The notes: generated by a model not told the origin, from the sequence alone. 23,742 nucleotides of DNA from an uncultured Prevotellaceae bacterium (GCA_946644025.1 CAMPCG010000008.1:1-23742), one strand, 5' to 3'. Shown: positions 1-8,488, counted from the first letter of the stretch. Program-made: numbers and translations.

Positions 1-3000
1 CCGGGACGGGGGCCGAGGCGGCGAGGGGACCCGGTGCTGACGCACCGGGAATGGTGGCGGCGGCGGAGGCCGGGGCAGAGGCGGCGAGGGCCGGGGCGGA
101 CGCGACGGGGGCGGACGAGGCGGGGGCGACGGCGGCGATGAAGCCATGCTGGTCGGAGAGGCAGTAGTGCTGGGTGGAGGCCTGGCACTCGAGGGCGTAG
201 AGGCCCTCGGCGAGGTTGTCGAGCTGCTGGCTGACGGTCATGGTCTGGGCCGTTCCCTCGCTGCTGCTGAGGCCGTCCCACCAGGCGTTCCAGCAGGTGA
301 GTCCCTGCTGGGTGGCCGTGCGCTGGTCTCCGCCGGTGTAGGTACCTACCTTCGTCTGCCAGGGTGTGACGTCGTCGAAGGCCGGGGCGAGGGGCTGCTG
401 CGCCGCCTCGACCATGGGCATGAAGCTGTCGAGGGCCTGCTGCAGACGGGCGGCGGCGGCACTGATGGCAGCGGCAACGGGAGCCGGGGAGTCGGGCGAC
501 GTGGCGGCGACGGCCTGCTGCTCGGCGGCGAGAAGCTCCTCCTGACCCTGGAAGAGCAGGTCGTCGACGGCGGCGGCGACGGTGAGCAGCGAGTCGATGA
601 CCGACTTCTGGCGCAGGGCCGTGAGGGCGGCACGCGTGGCCTGCTCTATGGCCTGGAGGGCGGCCGCGTCGTTGCCGTTCTGGGCGTTGACAAGCTGTAG
701 GAGTTCAGTGTTCAGTGCGGGCAGAGCGGTGTTGTACTGTGTGAACACCTGTGCGCGGCGGCGGGCCTGTCCCACGCCGTCGGCAATGGCCTCCTCGGCG
801 GTGTCGAAGAGCCGGTGCAGCTCGATGTCGGCCATCTGTCCCGTAGCGGCCAGCCAGCGGAAGGCGAGCAGGGCCTCGTCGTTGTTGCCGCTGTTGAAGA
901 TGCCCTTGCGGGTGACCCAGTAGGAGCTGTTCTTCAGCGTGAGGCGGTTCTCGTCGGTAGTGCTGCCCTTGGTGCGCACGTCCACCTTGACGTAGTCGCC
1001 GAAGTTCTGTCCGGCCATCTGGAAGAGGTAGTCCTGGCCGGGCTCAATGTCGAAGGCGGTCTTCAGCGCTCCGACGTTGTCCTTGCCGTGGTTGGCGAAG
1101 GCCTGGAGGAAATAGCCGTCGGTGAGCGACTTGGGGAACCGCTCGAACCAGGGCTGGGAGAGGGGCTGTCCCTGTCCGTTGGTCCAGCCGTAGAGGCCCA
1201 TTTCGAAGTTTCCGTTGGCGATGATATTGCCGCCGACGTAGCGCGTGCCGGCGTCGGTGGTGACAGCCTCGCCGGCCTCGAGGTCCTCGCTGCTGTAGTA
1301 GTCGCGGCCGCTGAAGCTGCGTATGTGGAGGCGGTAGCGTGTGCCCTCGGTGTAGTCAGGGTCGGTGAGGGTGTAGTCGGCCTCGGTGTCCTCGGGGGTG
1401 ACGGTCTGCCAGGTCTGCCATCCGCCGCCGGGCACCTTGCGGAGCACCTCGATGAGCTGGTTGTACTCGCCGTCGTAGTCGTGGAAGGAGATGGTGGCGG
1501 CGGAGGGGCCCGGCGCTGACGCACCGGGAATAGTGGCCGAGGCGAAGGCCAAGGAGGAGGAGGCCGGGGCGGAGGAGGAGGGGCCCGGTGTTGACGCACC
1601 GGGAATGGTGGCGGCGGAGGGAACGGTGACGCGGAAGTCGCGGAAACCGCCACGCATGGGCGGCGTGTTGGGCACCTTGCCGTAGCTGGCGTTGTAGCCC
1701 ATGCCGGTGAGCTGCTTGGAGTACCACTCGCCGGCGGGTGTCAGCTTGCCGTTGGCGTAGAGCTTCGACTTCTCCGCGCCCTCGCTGTTCCAGTAGAAAT
1801 AGCGCTCTATGTAGCCCCAGTCGTTGAGCTTAGTGCAGATGGTCTTCACGGCCCACTCGTTGTCCCACTTCGTCTTGCCGCTCTCGAAGATGCCGTTGCT
1901 GTTCCACGACGCACCCCATATCCACTCTGAAATCCAGATGGGACGCTTGTACTTAGACTGCATGGCGGCGATGCTGCTGAAGGCGTCGACGGTCCAGTAG
2001 CAGTGCAGGTCGACGATGTCGCAGCGCCATCCACGGGCGTCGATGCTGTCGAGGAAGGTCTTGATAAAGCCCGAGCCGTCGGCGTAGTCGCTGCCGTCCC
2101 ACGACGACGGTGAGCAGAGGCGCATACCGGTGCGCATGAGGTTCTGCCAGTTGTCGAGGATGGTGGAAAGGGTCTGTGGACGGTCGTCGGACGAGTTGCG
2201 CGGCTCGTTGTTGGTCTTCAGATGGCAGGTCCAGGTGGCCTGTCCGCACTTGGACGACGAGGGGTAGTCCTCGTAGAGATGGTTGGCGACGCACTCGGCG
2301 TCGGGGCCCACATCGTAGCCCTCGTCCCAGCCGTAGCAGCTGATGACGTCGAGGGCCTTCAGGGCGCCGGCATCGGTGCTGCTGGCCAGGGCAGCCTTGC
2401 CGGCGGTGTTCCACTTGAAGATGCGGTAGGACGAAATCTTGCCGTCGAGAATCTGCGGCAGCGTGGCCATCTCCAGGTCGGCATTGTTGGCAATGAAGCA
2501 GCGCTGATAGCCGTAGCCGCTCTTCTGGGTGGCGAAGGTGACCATGTAGCCGCGCTTCAGGCGGAAGGAGCGTATGCGGTTGTTGAGCTTCTGGTCGGTG
2601 AGAGTCACCATGTAGCCCCCGTCGTTCTCCAGCCCGAAGTCGCTGCACGCATCGCCCTCGAAGTTCTGGCCGCTGTAGACGGTGAGGGGCTTGTCGGCGG
2701 CGGCGTAGGGGAGGATGATGCAGCCGTGGGAACCGTAGAGGCGCACCTGGCAGTTGACGTTGTTGCGCGCCACGGCACCGTTAATCTTCACCCGCGAGGG
2801 AAGGATGGAGGCGATGGCCACGGAGGGCTTGACACGCTCGAGGATGAGCACGGCGTGGTCGGTGTTCTGGATGTCAACCAGTCCGCCGTCGGCAAAGGGC
2901 GTGTCGGTGTTCACGATGTAGTCCACGTCGTCGGTCAGGGTGACGCTCGCCGTCACCTGACTCACGGTGGTCTTGGTGTTGGCAGCCGAGGCATCGGTCA

Positions 3001-3046
3001 GGAAGAACTGGGCCAAGGCCAGGAGAATAGTAAGTAGTCGTTTCAT
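1..3046 (-). CDS. Secreted multidomain glycoside hydrolase, GH128-like catalytic core (3' end outside window)
   Basis: The frame is open from ATG 3046 to the left edge (about 1015 codons), so the C-terminus is missing. A Sec signal peptide (MKRLLTILLALAQ, predicted cut near ASA-A, residue 21) suggests export. Residues about 180-450 resemble the clan GH-A 'glycosyl hydrolase catalytic core': an NEP motif puts the likely acid/base at E281, followed by a DIVDLHCYW strand, and WISEWIWG puts the likely nucleophile at E374. GH128 enzymes cut beta-1,3-glucan, but the substrate here is unproven. Residues about 465-590 form an FN3-like domain interrupted by a 38-residue Pro/Ala/Ser insert (480-517). 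Residues about 605-700 look like a CBM4/9-type beta-sandwich, then an Ala-rich helical stretch (about 730-880), then a second sandwich containing CWNAWW (about 917) that leads into another Pro/Ala/Ser tract at the window edge. It follows SusD-2 by 161 bp across a strong terminator, so it probably has its own promoter. Confidence 0.85.
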   Translation of the reverse strand, partial: MKRLLTILLALAQFFLTDASAANTKTTVSQVTASVTLTDDVDYIVNTDTPFADGGLVDIQNTDHAVLILERVKPSVAIASILPSRVKINGAVARNNVNCQVRLYGSHGCIILPYAAADKPLTVYSGQNFEGDACSDFGLENDGGYMVTLTDQKLNNRIRSFRLKRGYMVTFATQKSGYGYQRCFIANNADLEMATLPQILDGKISSYRIFKWNTAGKAALASSTDAGALKALDVISCYGWDEGYDVGPDAECVANHLYEDYPSSSKCGQATWTCHLKTNNEPRNSSDDRPQTLSTILDNWQNLMRTGMRLCSPSSWDGSDYADGSGFIKTFLDSIDARGWRCDIVDLHCYWTVDAFSSIAAMQSKYKRPIWISEWIWGASWNSNGIFESGKTKWDNEWAVKTICTKLNDWGYIERYFYWNSEGAEKSKLYANGKLTPAGEWYSKQLTGMGYNASYGKVPNTPPMRGGFRDFRVTVPSAATIPGASTPGPSSSAPASSSLAFASATIPGASAPGPSAATISFHDYDGEYNQLIEVLRKVPGGGWQTWQTVTPEDTEADYTLTDPDYTEGTRYRLHIRSFSGRDYYSSEDLEAGEAVTTDAGTRYVGGNIIANGNFEMGLYGWTNGQGQPLSQPWFERFPKSLTDGYFLQAFANHGKDNVGALKTAFDIEPGQDYLFQMAGQNFGDYVKVDVRTKGSTTDENRLTLKNSSYWVTRKGIFNSGNNDEALLAFRWLAATGQMADIELHRLFDTAEEAIADGVGQARRRAQVFTQYNTALPALNTELLQLVNAQNGNDAAALQAIEQATRAALTALRQKSVIDSLLTVAAAVDDLLFQGQEELLAAEQQAVAATSPDSPAPVAAAISAAAARLQQALDSFMPMVEAAQQPLAPAFDDVTPWQTKVGTYTGGDQRTATQQGLTCWNAWWDGLSSSEGTAQTMTVSQQLDNLAEGLYALECQASTQHYCLSDQHGFIAAVAPASSAPVASAPALAASAPASAAATIPGASAPGPLAASAPVP
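30..49 (-). repeat. Palindromic repeat family B, copy 1, in frame in the hydrolase
   Basis: CCCGGTGCTGACGCACCGGG has perfect 8-bp arms around a TGAC loop. On the coding strand the copy and its flank read through as TIPGASAPGP (residues 998-1007). It lies in a long Ala/Ser/Pro tract (positions 1-139) placed just after the QHGF strand of the last visible beta-sandwich. Flanking bases match the intergenic copy at 10495-10514 well beyond the palindrome, so this is a shared element rather than chance codon use. Confidence 0.85.
1491..1621 (-). repeat. In-frame insert: two family B palindromes bounded by 17-bp direct repeats
   Basis: Family B palindromes lie at 1509-1528 and 1584-1603 (CCCGGYGY, TGAC, GCACCGGG; the second has one G-T mismatch at the stem top). 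On the coding strand they give TIPGASAPGP (residues 505-514) and TIPGASTPGP (480-489), joined by a Ser/Ala/Pro spacer. The same 17 bp, ATGGTGGCGGCGGAGGG, sits at 1491-1507 and 1605-1621, with start points exactly 114 nt (38 codons) apart. Deleting one 114-nt unit leaves VTVPSAATISFHDYD, an uninterrupted FN3 strand, so the segment looks like a frame-preserving insertion or duplication. Confidence 0.85.
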
Positions 3047-3048
3047 TT

Positions 3049-3114
3049 GAGTTATGTGAGTTTTTTAGTTATTGAGTTTGCGAGTTACTGAGTTTTGCGG
3101 GCAAGGGCGCCCGC
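3049..3114. repeat. Octamer tandem repeats plus GC hairpin upstream of the hydrolase start
   Basis: (G/T)AGTT recurs at 3049, 3058, 3066, 3074, 3082 and 3090, giving an 8-bp period apart from one 9-bp step. It is followed by an inverted repeat GCGGGC/GCCCGC at 3097-3102 and 3109-3114 with a 6-nt loop. Together these fill the leader between the SusD-2 terminator and the hydrolase ATG. Any promoter for the hydrolase must lie here, but I see no convincing Bacteroidota -33/-7 pair. Confidence 0.6.
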
Positions 3115-3127
3115 GCTCCAAGTTATT

Positions 3128-3168
3128 AAAAAACCCGCTCCCCTACCCTGACACGGTAAGGAAGCGGG
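3128..3168 (-). terminator. Rho-independent terminator after SusD-2
   Basis: On the minus strand CCCGCTTCCTTACC (3168-3155) pairs with GGTAGGGGAGCGGG (3147-3134) over 14 positions with two G-U wobbles. The loop is 7 nt (GTGTCAG), and six T residues follow immediately. It starts about 40 nt past the SusD-2 stop codon. It should end the seven-gene transcript and limit read-through into the hydrolase. Confidence 0.9.
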
Positions 3169-3207
3169 CAGAATCCGTTGCGAATGAAGAATGGAGCGTG
3201 ACGAGAC

Positions 3208-5118
3208 TTACTTCATGGGCAGGTACCAGTTCTTCTCGTCGAGCAGGCTGACCTGTGGATTCTTGTAGGCCAGCTTGGCAGCAAGCCACTGCGAGCCGAA
3301 GTTGGGAGCGTAGGTCCCGGCGGCGTTCTTGTGGCGGGCTATACGGGTGAGGTCGCCGAAACGGTTGCCCTCGAAGGCCAGCTCAAGGGCCATCTCGTCG
3401 CAGATGATGTCCTCGACGGCGTTGATGGTGTCCTGGAGGGTGGTAGGAGCCGAGAGTTGGATGCTGGGGAACTGGACCTTCAGCTCGTCAAACTTCTTGG
3501 CCACGATGCTGTCCATCTGATAGGGCGAGAAAGCACCCTGGGTGTAGTTGACGCCGCGCGAGTGTATGCCCCAGTTCAGGGAGAAGCTCTCCTTGTTCTC
3601 GTCGCTGAGGAAGGGTATGGTGGTGCGGAGCATCTGATAAGTGCCGGGCTTGATGTAGCGGCCAGGCACGACCAGGTCGGTGGAGTCACCCTGTATGACG
3701 TAGGAGGTGAGGTTTTCGCTGATGCCGTCCTTGAGGATGGCGAAGGCTGCGTCGGGATAGCCCATGCGGTTGATGGCCTCGGCCAGTCGCAGATAGACGG
3801 TGGCCGTGCGGTAGATGGGGACATTGGCCGAGCTGAACTTGGTGAGCACGGAGTAGGTCTGGGCTGCATGGGCTGCAGTAGCGGCGGTAGACACCTGGCG
3901 CATGGAGGCCATACGGCGCAAATCGCCTATCTCGGCAATGCGCACCTCAGTCTGGGCGTCGGACTGGCCCGCGGGGGGGTAGTAGTACTCCTGACGGTCG
4001 GAGAGGGCGACGTAGGAGGGCGAGGGGTCAATCTGCCGCTCGAGCAGGTAGCGGGCATCGGACGAGGCTCCGCCGCCGGTGGTGCTGTAGAAGTCGTAGC
4101 CGAAGATGCGGGGAAGGTCGGTGACGACGCCACGCAGACGGTTGGCAGCCAGGGGGATGTAGGTCACGATGTCGCTGGTGGAGGCGGTGCTGAAGATAGA
4201 GAGCCAGGAGAAGCCGCCGCTGTAGACGGTGAAGCTGAGCGACGTGGGCAGCCGGTCGCCCAGCAACTCGGAAAAGTCGAACGGGGAGACGTAGGCCTGG
4301 CGCACCTGCCACTGGTTGTTGCGCAGGGAGGTGAAGTAGCTGCGGGCGGCCCGCTCGTACTGATGGGTCTCGAGGAAGAGGTCGCCGAGGACGACGTCGA
4401 CGGGAATCATGGCGTAGCGCGAGGAGATGGTCTTCTCGACGGGGTTGTCGCTGTCGCTACTGTTGAGCACACCGGCCGAGATGTTGCCATAGACGGGCAC
4501 GGGGGTGCCGCTGTACTTCAGCAGCTCGGGCACGAGGGCGTCGCAGATGCCTTGCAGGTCGCGCTGCTCGGAGACGCTGTTGGCATCGCCGATGGAGACG
4601 AGCGGAGTGGTGTAGAAGGGCACGGTGCCATAGTTCTTGCAGAGCTGCAGATAGGCCCAGGCACGGACTGCAAGGGCCTCGGCATATTCGGGAATGGCCA
4701 CCTTGCGGCTTCCGGTGAGCAGGGTGGTGTCGCGGTGAGCCAGATAGTAGTTGCAGTTATTGATGATGCGGTAGTACTGATAGGCCGAGTCGTACTTGCA
4801 GGTGGCGTCGGCGCTGAAGTCGGCCAGCCGGCGCAGGTCGGTGGCTGTGTACTCGTTGGTGGCGGTGAGGTCGCCACGCATCTCGCCCTGCAGTACATAC
4901 TGGTCGGCCACCTGCTGCAGACCCTTCAGTATGCCGAGAGTGTAGAACATCGAGTCGGTCTTCTCGTCGAGCGACGGGTCGAAAATCTGGCGGTCGCTGT
5001 CGGTCTCGAACATGTCAGAGCAGGAGACCCCCACCCAGCCTCCCCCTGCGAGGGGGAGGAGTATATAGACAATAAAATGGAACAACTCCTTTGTCTTATT
5101 TAAAATATATCCTTTCAT
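3208..5118 (-). CDS. SusD/RagB-family outer-membrane lipoprotein (SusD-2)
   Basis: SusD proteins sit on the cell surface as a lid on the SusC barrel and help capture ligand. I use ATG 5118 (636 aa) rather than the in-frame TTG 5124. Features: a signal peptide ending GVSC (lipidated Cys33), then SDMFETD, a typical SusD start; an N-terminal region whose helices (LAVRAWAYLQLCKNYG near residue 155) match the SusD TPR-like fold; and the C-terminal signature ELAFEGNRFGDLTRI (about 590-604). Length is slightly above the usual 500-600 aa. Lipobox position -3 is Gly where a bulky aliphatic residue is usual, because residues about 19-31 (ILLPLAGGGWVGV) are encoded by a palindromic repeat (5027-5063). 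It follows SusC-2 by 70 bp and should be its partner. Confidence 0.93.
   Translation of the reverse strand: MKGYILNKTKELFHFIVYILLPLAGGGWVGVSCSDMFETDSDRQIFDPSLDEKTDSMFYTLGILKGLQQVADQYVLQGEMRGDLTATNEYTATDLRRLADFSADATCKYDSAYQYYRIINNCNYYLAHRDTTLLTGSRKVAIPEYAEALAVRAWAYLQLCKNYGTVPFYTTPLVSIGDANSVSEQRDLQGICDALVPELLKYSGTPVPVYGNISAGVLNSSDSDNPVEKTISSRYAMIPVDVVLGDLFLETHQYERAARSYFTSLRNNQWQVRQAYVSPFDFSELLGDRLPTSLSFTVYSGGFSWLSIFSTASTSDIVTYIPLAANRLRGVVTDLPRIFGYDFYSTTGGGASSDARYLLERQIDPSPSYVALSDRQEYYYPPAGQSDAQTEVRIAEIGDLRRMASMRQVSTAATAAHAAQTYSVLTKFSSANVPIYRTATVYLRLAEAINRMGYPDAAFAILKDGISENLTSYVIQGDSTDLVVPGRYIKPGTYQMLRTTIPFLSDENKESFSLNWGIHSRGVNYTQGAFSPYQMDSIVAKKFDELKVQFPSIQLSAPTTLQDTINAVEDIICDEMALELAFEGNRFGDLTRIARHKNAAGTYAPNFGSQWLAAKLAYKNPQVSLLDEKNWYLPMK
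5027..5063 (-). repeat. Palindromic repeat family A inside the SusD-2 signal-peptide codons
   Basis: The plus strand has CCTCCCCCT (5039-5047), GCG, AGGGGGAGG (5051-5059): perfect 9-bp arms around a 3-nt loop. An ACCCCCACCC arm lies on one side and AGTA on the other. The same architecture occurs between genes at 5151-5187 and 10414-10456. Read on the coding strand it yields LLPLAGGGWVGV, the hydrophobic core and lipobox approach of SusD-2. Confidence 0.85.
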
Positions 5119-5150
5119 AATCAACTATTTATATAATTAATAATCTAACT

Positions 5151-5187
5151 ACTCCCCTCCCTCGAGGGAGGGGCAGGGGGAAGGGTC
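5151..5187 (-). repeat. Palindromic repeat family A, SusC-2/SusD-2 spacer
   Basis: CCCCTCCCTCGAGGGAGGGG (5154-5173) is a perfect 20-bp palindrome, flanked on one side by AGTAGTT and on the other by a CCCTTCCCCCTG arm (minus strand). It begins right behind the SusC-2 stop codon. It could form a transcript hairpin that attenuates or stabilises mRNA between susC and susD. There is no T-tract, so it is not a canonical terminator. Confidence 0.8.
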
Positions 5188-5188
5188 T

Positions 5189-8100
5189 TTAGAGGTTAAT
5201 CTTCATTCCGAGCGTGAAGGTGCGGCTCTGTGCCACGTTGCCGGCATCTATGCCCTGATAGAGCACGTTGTTGGCTACGGAGAACTCGGGGTCGGCTCCG
5301 AGGTAGCGTGTGACGGTGAAGAGGTTGTTGGCCTCTGCCCACACGGCCAGACCGGGCAGCCAGGAGAAGTTCACCGGCACGTCATACTTCAGGCGCAGGG
5401 TCTTCAGGCGGAGGTAGGAGCCATTCTCTATCCAACGGTCGCTGAAGCGCGAGTTGCCCATGGGGTCGGCATAGCTGATGCGCGGCATGTCGGTCTGCTG
5501 CCCTTCCGTGCGCCAGCGGTTTGTCATGGCCGTGGTCTGGTTGTAGAAGTTGTTGCCACCCTCGAGGATGCTGCGCTGGTAATTGTAGACATCGTTGCCC
5601 AAGGAGTAATTGAACCCGACGTGGAGCGTCAGGCGCTTGTAGGTAAGCGTTGCGAAGATATTGCCGTAGATGTCGGGGTTGGGGTCGCCGATGATGGTAC
5701 GGTCGGCAGCGCCTATCTCACCATCGCCGTTGATGTCGACGAAGTGCATGTCGCCGGCGTGGAAGTACTGCTTGGCCCCCGTCTCGTCGATGAGGTAGAG
5801 GTAGGGGTCTTGGCCGTTGGCAGCAGAAGCGGCCTCGGCATCGGAGGCGAAGACGCCCTGGGTCTTGTAGCCATAGAACACGCCTACGGGCTGACCGACG
5901 ATGGTGGCGATGTTGTCTGCGCCATAGATGGACGAGGTGTAGCCCTGTGCCGACTGCTGGCCGTCGAGCCAGATGCGGCTGTCGTTGGGCAGGGACTTCA
6001 CCTTATTCTTATAGTGGCCCACGGAGGCGCCCACCTCGAGCGTGACGTTACGGCTGACGACAGGCTTGGCGGTGAGGGTCAGCTCGAAACCGGTGTTGGA
6101 GAGCGAACCGCCATTGCTCCAGTAGTTGTTGATGCCGGCAACGGGGTTGTCGAAGCTCTTCAAGGTCAGGAGGTTGGACGTGTGGTGCCAGAAGAAGTTG
6201 AAGTCGAGGCCCACGCGGTTGTCGATCAGGAAGCTCTTAAGTCCGACGTTGAACTTGTTGGCGCGCTCCCACGTGATTTCCTCGTTTCCGATGTTGTTGA
6301 GCTGTGCCGCGGTAGACCTGTAGAGGTATTTGGACACTCCGAAGGAGGTGCGGGCGGCATAGTTGTTGATGTCGTCATTGCCGCTGAGGTCCCATCCACC
6401 CCTGACGAGCAGGTAGTTGACGAGGCGCGGCGACGAAGCGGTGAGACGCTGGAACCACTTCTCGTTGGTGACCACCCATCCCAGCTGGACGCTTGGGAAG
6501 AGTCCCCACTGCACGCCGGCAAGCTTCAATCCGCCCTTGGCCTCCTTACCAAAGCGGCTGCTGGTCTCCATGGCGAGCGATGCCTGGAGGAAATAGCGGT
6601 TGCGCCAGTTGTAGTCGGCATTGGCATACCACGCCATGCTGCGCCAGGAGTCGTCGGCGCCCGTGGCCTCGATGAAGTCCATGTTGGCCGAGATGTTGGG
6701 CGTCTTGTCGTTGGCAGCGGTGGAATACTGTCCCTGCGGCTCGTTGTCGTCGTAGGCAAAGGACGTGAAGCGCATACCGCCGAAGAGATTGAGCGTGGAG
6801 CGCTCGGTCTTCAGGCTCCAATTAAGGCGGGTGTCGGAAGAGATGCCCGTCTCCTTGGAGAACATAGACATGGAGAGGTTCTGCACACGGCCTACTCCGT
6901 CGATGAGGAACGTGGGCATACCGTCAGTAGGACGATAGTAGCGCTGGGAGATACGGTCGAGCGTGTAGCTGAAGGTCTCGCTGAGCGACAGGTTGTCGCT
7001 GAAGTCATAGCGCGGGGCGATGACGGCGTTGAAGTGGGTCATCTCGGCCCGGTTCTTGTTGATGGCCGAGCCGTTGGCCAGGAGTGCCGTGGGATTGCCC
7101 AGCGTAAGGTCCTCGTTAAGGACGGTCAGGAAGTCGTCGGCCTCGGCAAGCGTCGACGAGAGCCGGCCCGTCACATTATTATAAGTATAGGGATTGAGGA
7201 ACGGGGCCTTGATGAGCGCCAGCAGCGTTGGCGAGGCAACGGGGGCGGAGGTGAAGCTCTCGGGGGTACCGTTGTCGAACACGTCGCGGTTGACCTTGGT
7301 GTAGCTCATGTCGAAGCGCGTGGTGAGCCGCTTGATGACGTTGATGTCGGTGTTGAACCGCACGTTGAGGCGGTCGAAGCCATTCTTACGAGCCGTGCTC
7401 TGCGCGTCGGTGTAGCCGAGCGAGAGGTTGTACATACCGACGTTGTCGCCACCCTGGACGTTGATGCTGTAGTTCTGCGTCATGGCGGTGTGGTAGACCT
7501 CGCGGCTCCAGTCGGTCTCGTTGTGGAACTTGGTGTAATAGTATTTCTGAGGGTCGTCCACCAGGAACTTGAAGGCATTGGCGTCGGTGAACTCATTGAT
7601 TCCGGGATAGGAGCCAAGCATCTCAGAGGCGTAGAGGCGGTACTGGGCCGCATCCATCACCGTGGGCAGTTCGGGCTTGAGCACCACGCCCACGCCGATG
7701 TTGGCATCGATGCGCGTAGCCATGGAGCGTCCGCGCTTCGTCTCGATGAGGATAACGCCGTTGCCACCCTTCGCTCCGTAGAGAGCGGTGGCGTTTTTCA
7801 GGACGGTGACCTTCTCGATGTCCTCGGGGTTGATGTTGAGCATGAGGTTGTTGTAGTCGCCATAGTGCAGGGCAGTGCGTGTCTGCTGCATGTCCTGAAT
7901 GACGCCGTCGACGACGATAAGCGGCTGCGCATTGGCCGTCAGCGAGTTGAGGCCACGCACGAACATGGCTGCACCATATCCGGGACCCCCGCTGCGCGTG
8001 ATGGCTCGCACATCGGCACCCAGGTCGCTCTCAATGTCGGTCTCGATGGAGAGCGACGTGGTCTTTCGCATGGTTGCCGTAGCGGCGGCAGCGACAGTGG

Positions 8101-8488
8101 TTCCCTTGTCATACATGGACCGGAACTTGTCGGGGAGCAACTGGATGTTCAGGGCCGAGCCCTCGCCAATGGGAACCTGCAGTGGGAGGTATTCGGGTGC
8201 ATAGACATAGAGAACGGTGGCTGCCGTGGGCACCTTGATGGTGAATGTGCCGTCCTCGCCCGTCATGGCGGTGTAGCTGTCGTAGCCCAGGGCCTGGACC
8301 ATGATACCGGCCAGCGGGGCCTTGGAAGCCGCATCGACACACGTTCCGCTTACCTCGACGGTGGGATACGCGGGAGCCTTCTTCACAGGCTGCTTTCTCT
8401 CCACTTGTGTCTCTTCTTCATCGTCCTGGGCCATGGCGCTGGAACTGAACGACAGAGATAAAATAACAAATAATAAACTTATCCTCAT
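5189..8488 (-). CDS. SusC/RagA-family TonB-dependent outer-membrane transporter (SusC-2)
   Basis: SusC proteins are TonB-driven outer-membrane barrels that import ligand captured by SusD. The 1099-aa protein starts at ATG 8488 with signal peptide MRISLLFVILSLSFSSSAMAQ and an acidic DDEEE stretch. A carboxypeptidase-regulatory-like beta domain follows (about 46-112, VEVSGTCVDAASKAPLAG). The plug is at about 135-255, with PLIVVDGVIQD and VTVLKNATALYGAKGGNG, and the rest is barrel, ending FTLGMKINL. The plug is divergent: the usual LQG(K/R)xAG stretch is replaced by SDLGADVRAITRSG followed by FVRGLNSL. It lies 146 bp after the third FAS1 gene and 70 bp before SusD-2. Family assignment is certain; the ligand is unknown. 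Confidence 0.95.
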   Translation of the reverse strand: MRISLLFVILSLSFSSSAMAQDDEEETQVERKQPVKKAPAYPTVEVSGTCVDAASKAPLAGIMVQALGYDSYTAMTGEDGTFTIKVPTAATVLYVYAPEYLPLQVPIGEGSALNIQLLPDKFRSMYDKGTTVAAAATATMRKTTSLSIETDIESDLGADVRAITRSGGPGYGAAMFVRGLNSLTANAQPLIVVDGVIQDMQQTRTALHYGDYNNLMLNINPEDIEKVTVLKNATALYGAKGGNGVILIETKRGRSMATRIDANIGVGVVLKPELPTVMDAAQYRLYASEMLGSYPGINEFTDANAFKFLVDDPQKYYYTKFHNETDWSREVYHTAMTQNYSINVQGGDNVGMYNLSLGYTDAQSTARKNGFDRLNVRFNTDINVIKRLTTRFDMSYTKVNRDVFDNGTPESFTSAPVASPTLLALIKAPFLNPYTYNNVTGRLSSTLAEADDFLTVLNEDLTLGNPTALLANGSAINKNRAEMTHFNAVIAPRYDFSDNLSLSETFSYTLDRISQRYYRPTDGMPTFLIDGVGRVQNLSMSMFSKETGISSDTRLNWSLKTERSTLNLFGGMRFTSFAYDDNEPQGQYSTAANDKTPNISANMDFIEATGADDSWRSMAWYANADYNWRNRYFLQASLAMETSSRFGKEAKGGLKLAGVQWGLFPSVQLGWVVTNEKWFQRLTASSPRLVNYLLVRGGWDLSGNDDINNYAARTSFGVSKYLYRSTAAQLNNIGNEEITWERANKFNVGLKSFLIDNRVGLDFNFFWHHTSNLLTLKSFDNPVAGINNYWSNGGSLSNTGFELTLTAKPVVSRNVTLEVGASVGHYKNKVKSLPNDSRIWLDGQQSAQGYTSSIYGADNIATIVGQPVGVFYGYKTQGVFASDAEAASAANGQDPYLYLIDETGAKQYFHAGDMHFVDINGDGEIGAADRTIIGDPNPDIYGNIFATLTYKRLTLHVGFNYSLGNDVYNYQRSILEGGNNFYNQTTAMTNRWRTEGQQTDMPRISYADPMGNSRFSDRWIENGSYLRLKTLRLKYDVPVNFSWLPGLAVWAEANNLFTVTRYLGADPEFSVANNVLYQGIDAGNVAQSRTFTLGMKINL

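Noticed and set aside
146..700. Plus-strand 184-codon frame over the hydrolase.
   Set aside because: The opposite strand is a continuous coding frame with recognisable domains; the plus translation is Gly/Leu-rich and featureless.
700..718. Two GTTCAGT heptads inside the hydrolase.
   Set aside because: Only two units, in an ordinary helical region; could be chance.
1509..1603. Family B palindromes as transcription terminators.
   Set aside because: No T-tract follows on either strand and three of four copies lie inside an open coding frame.
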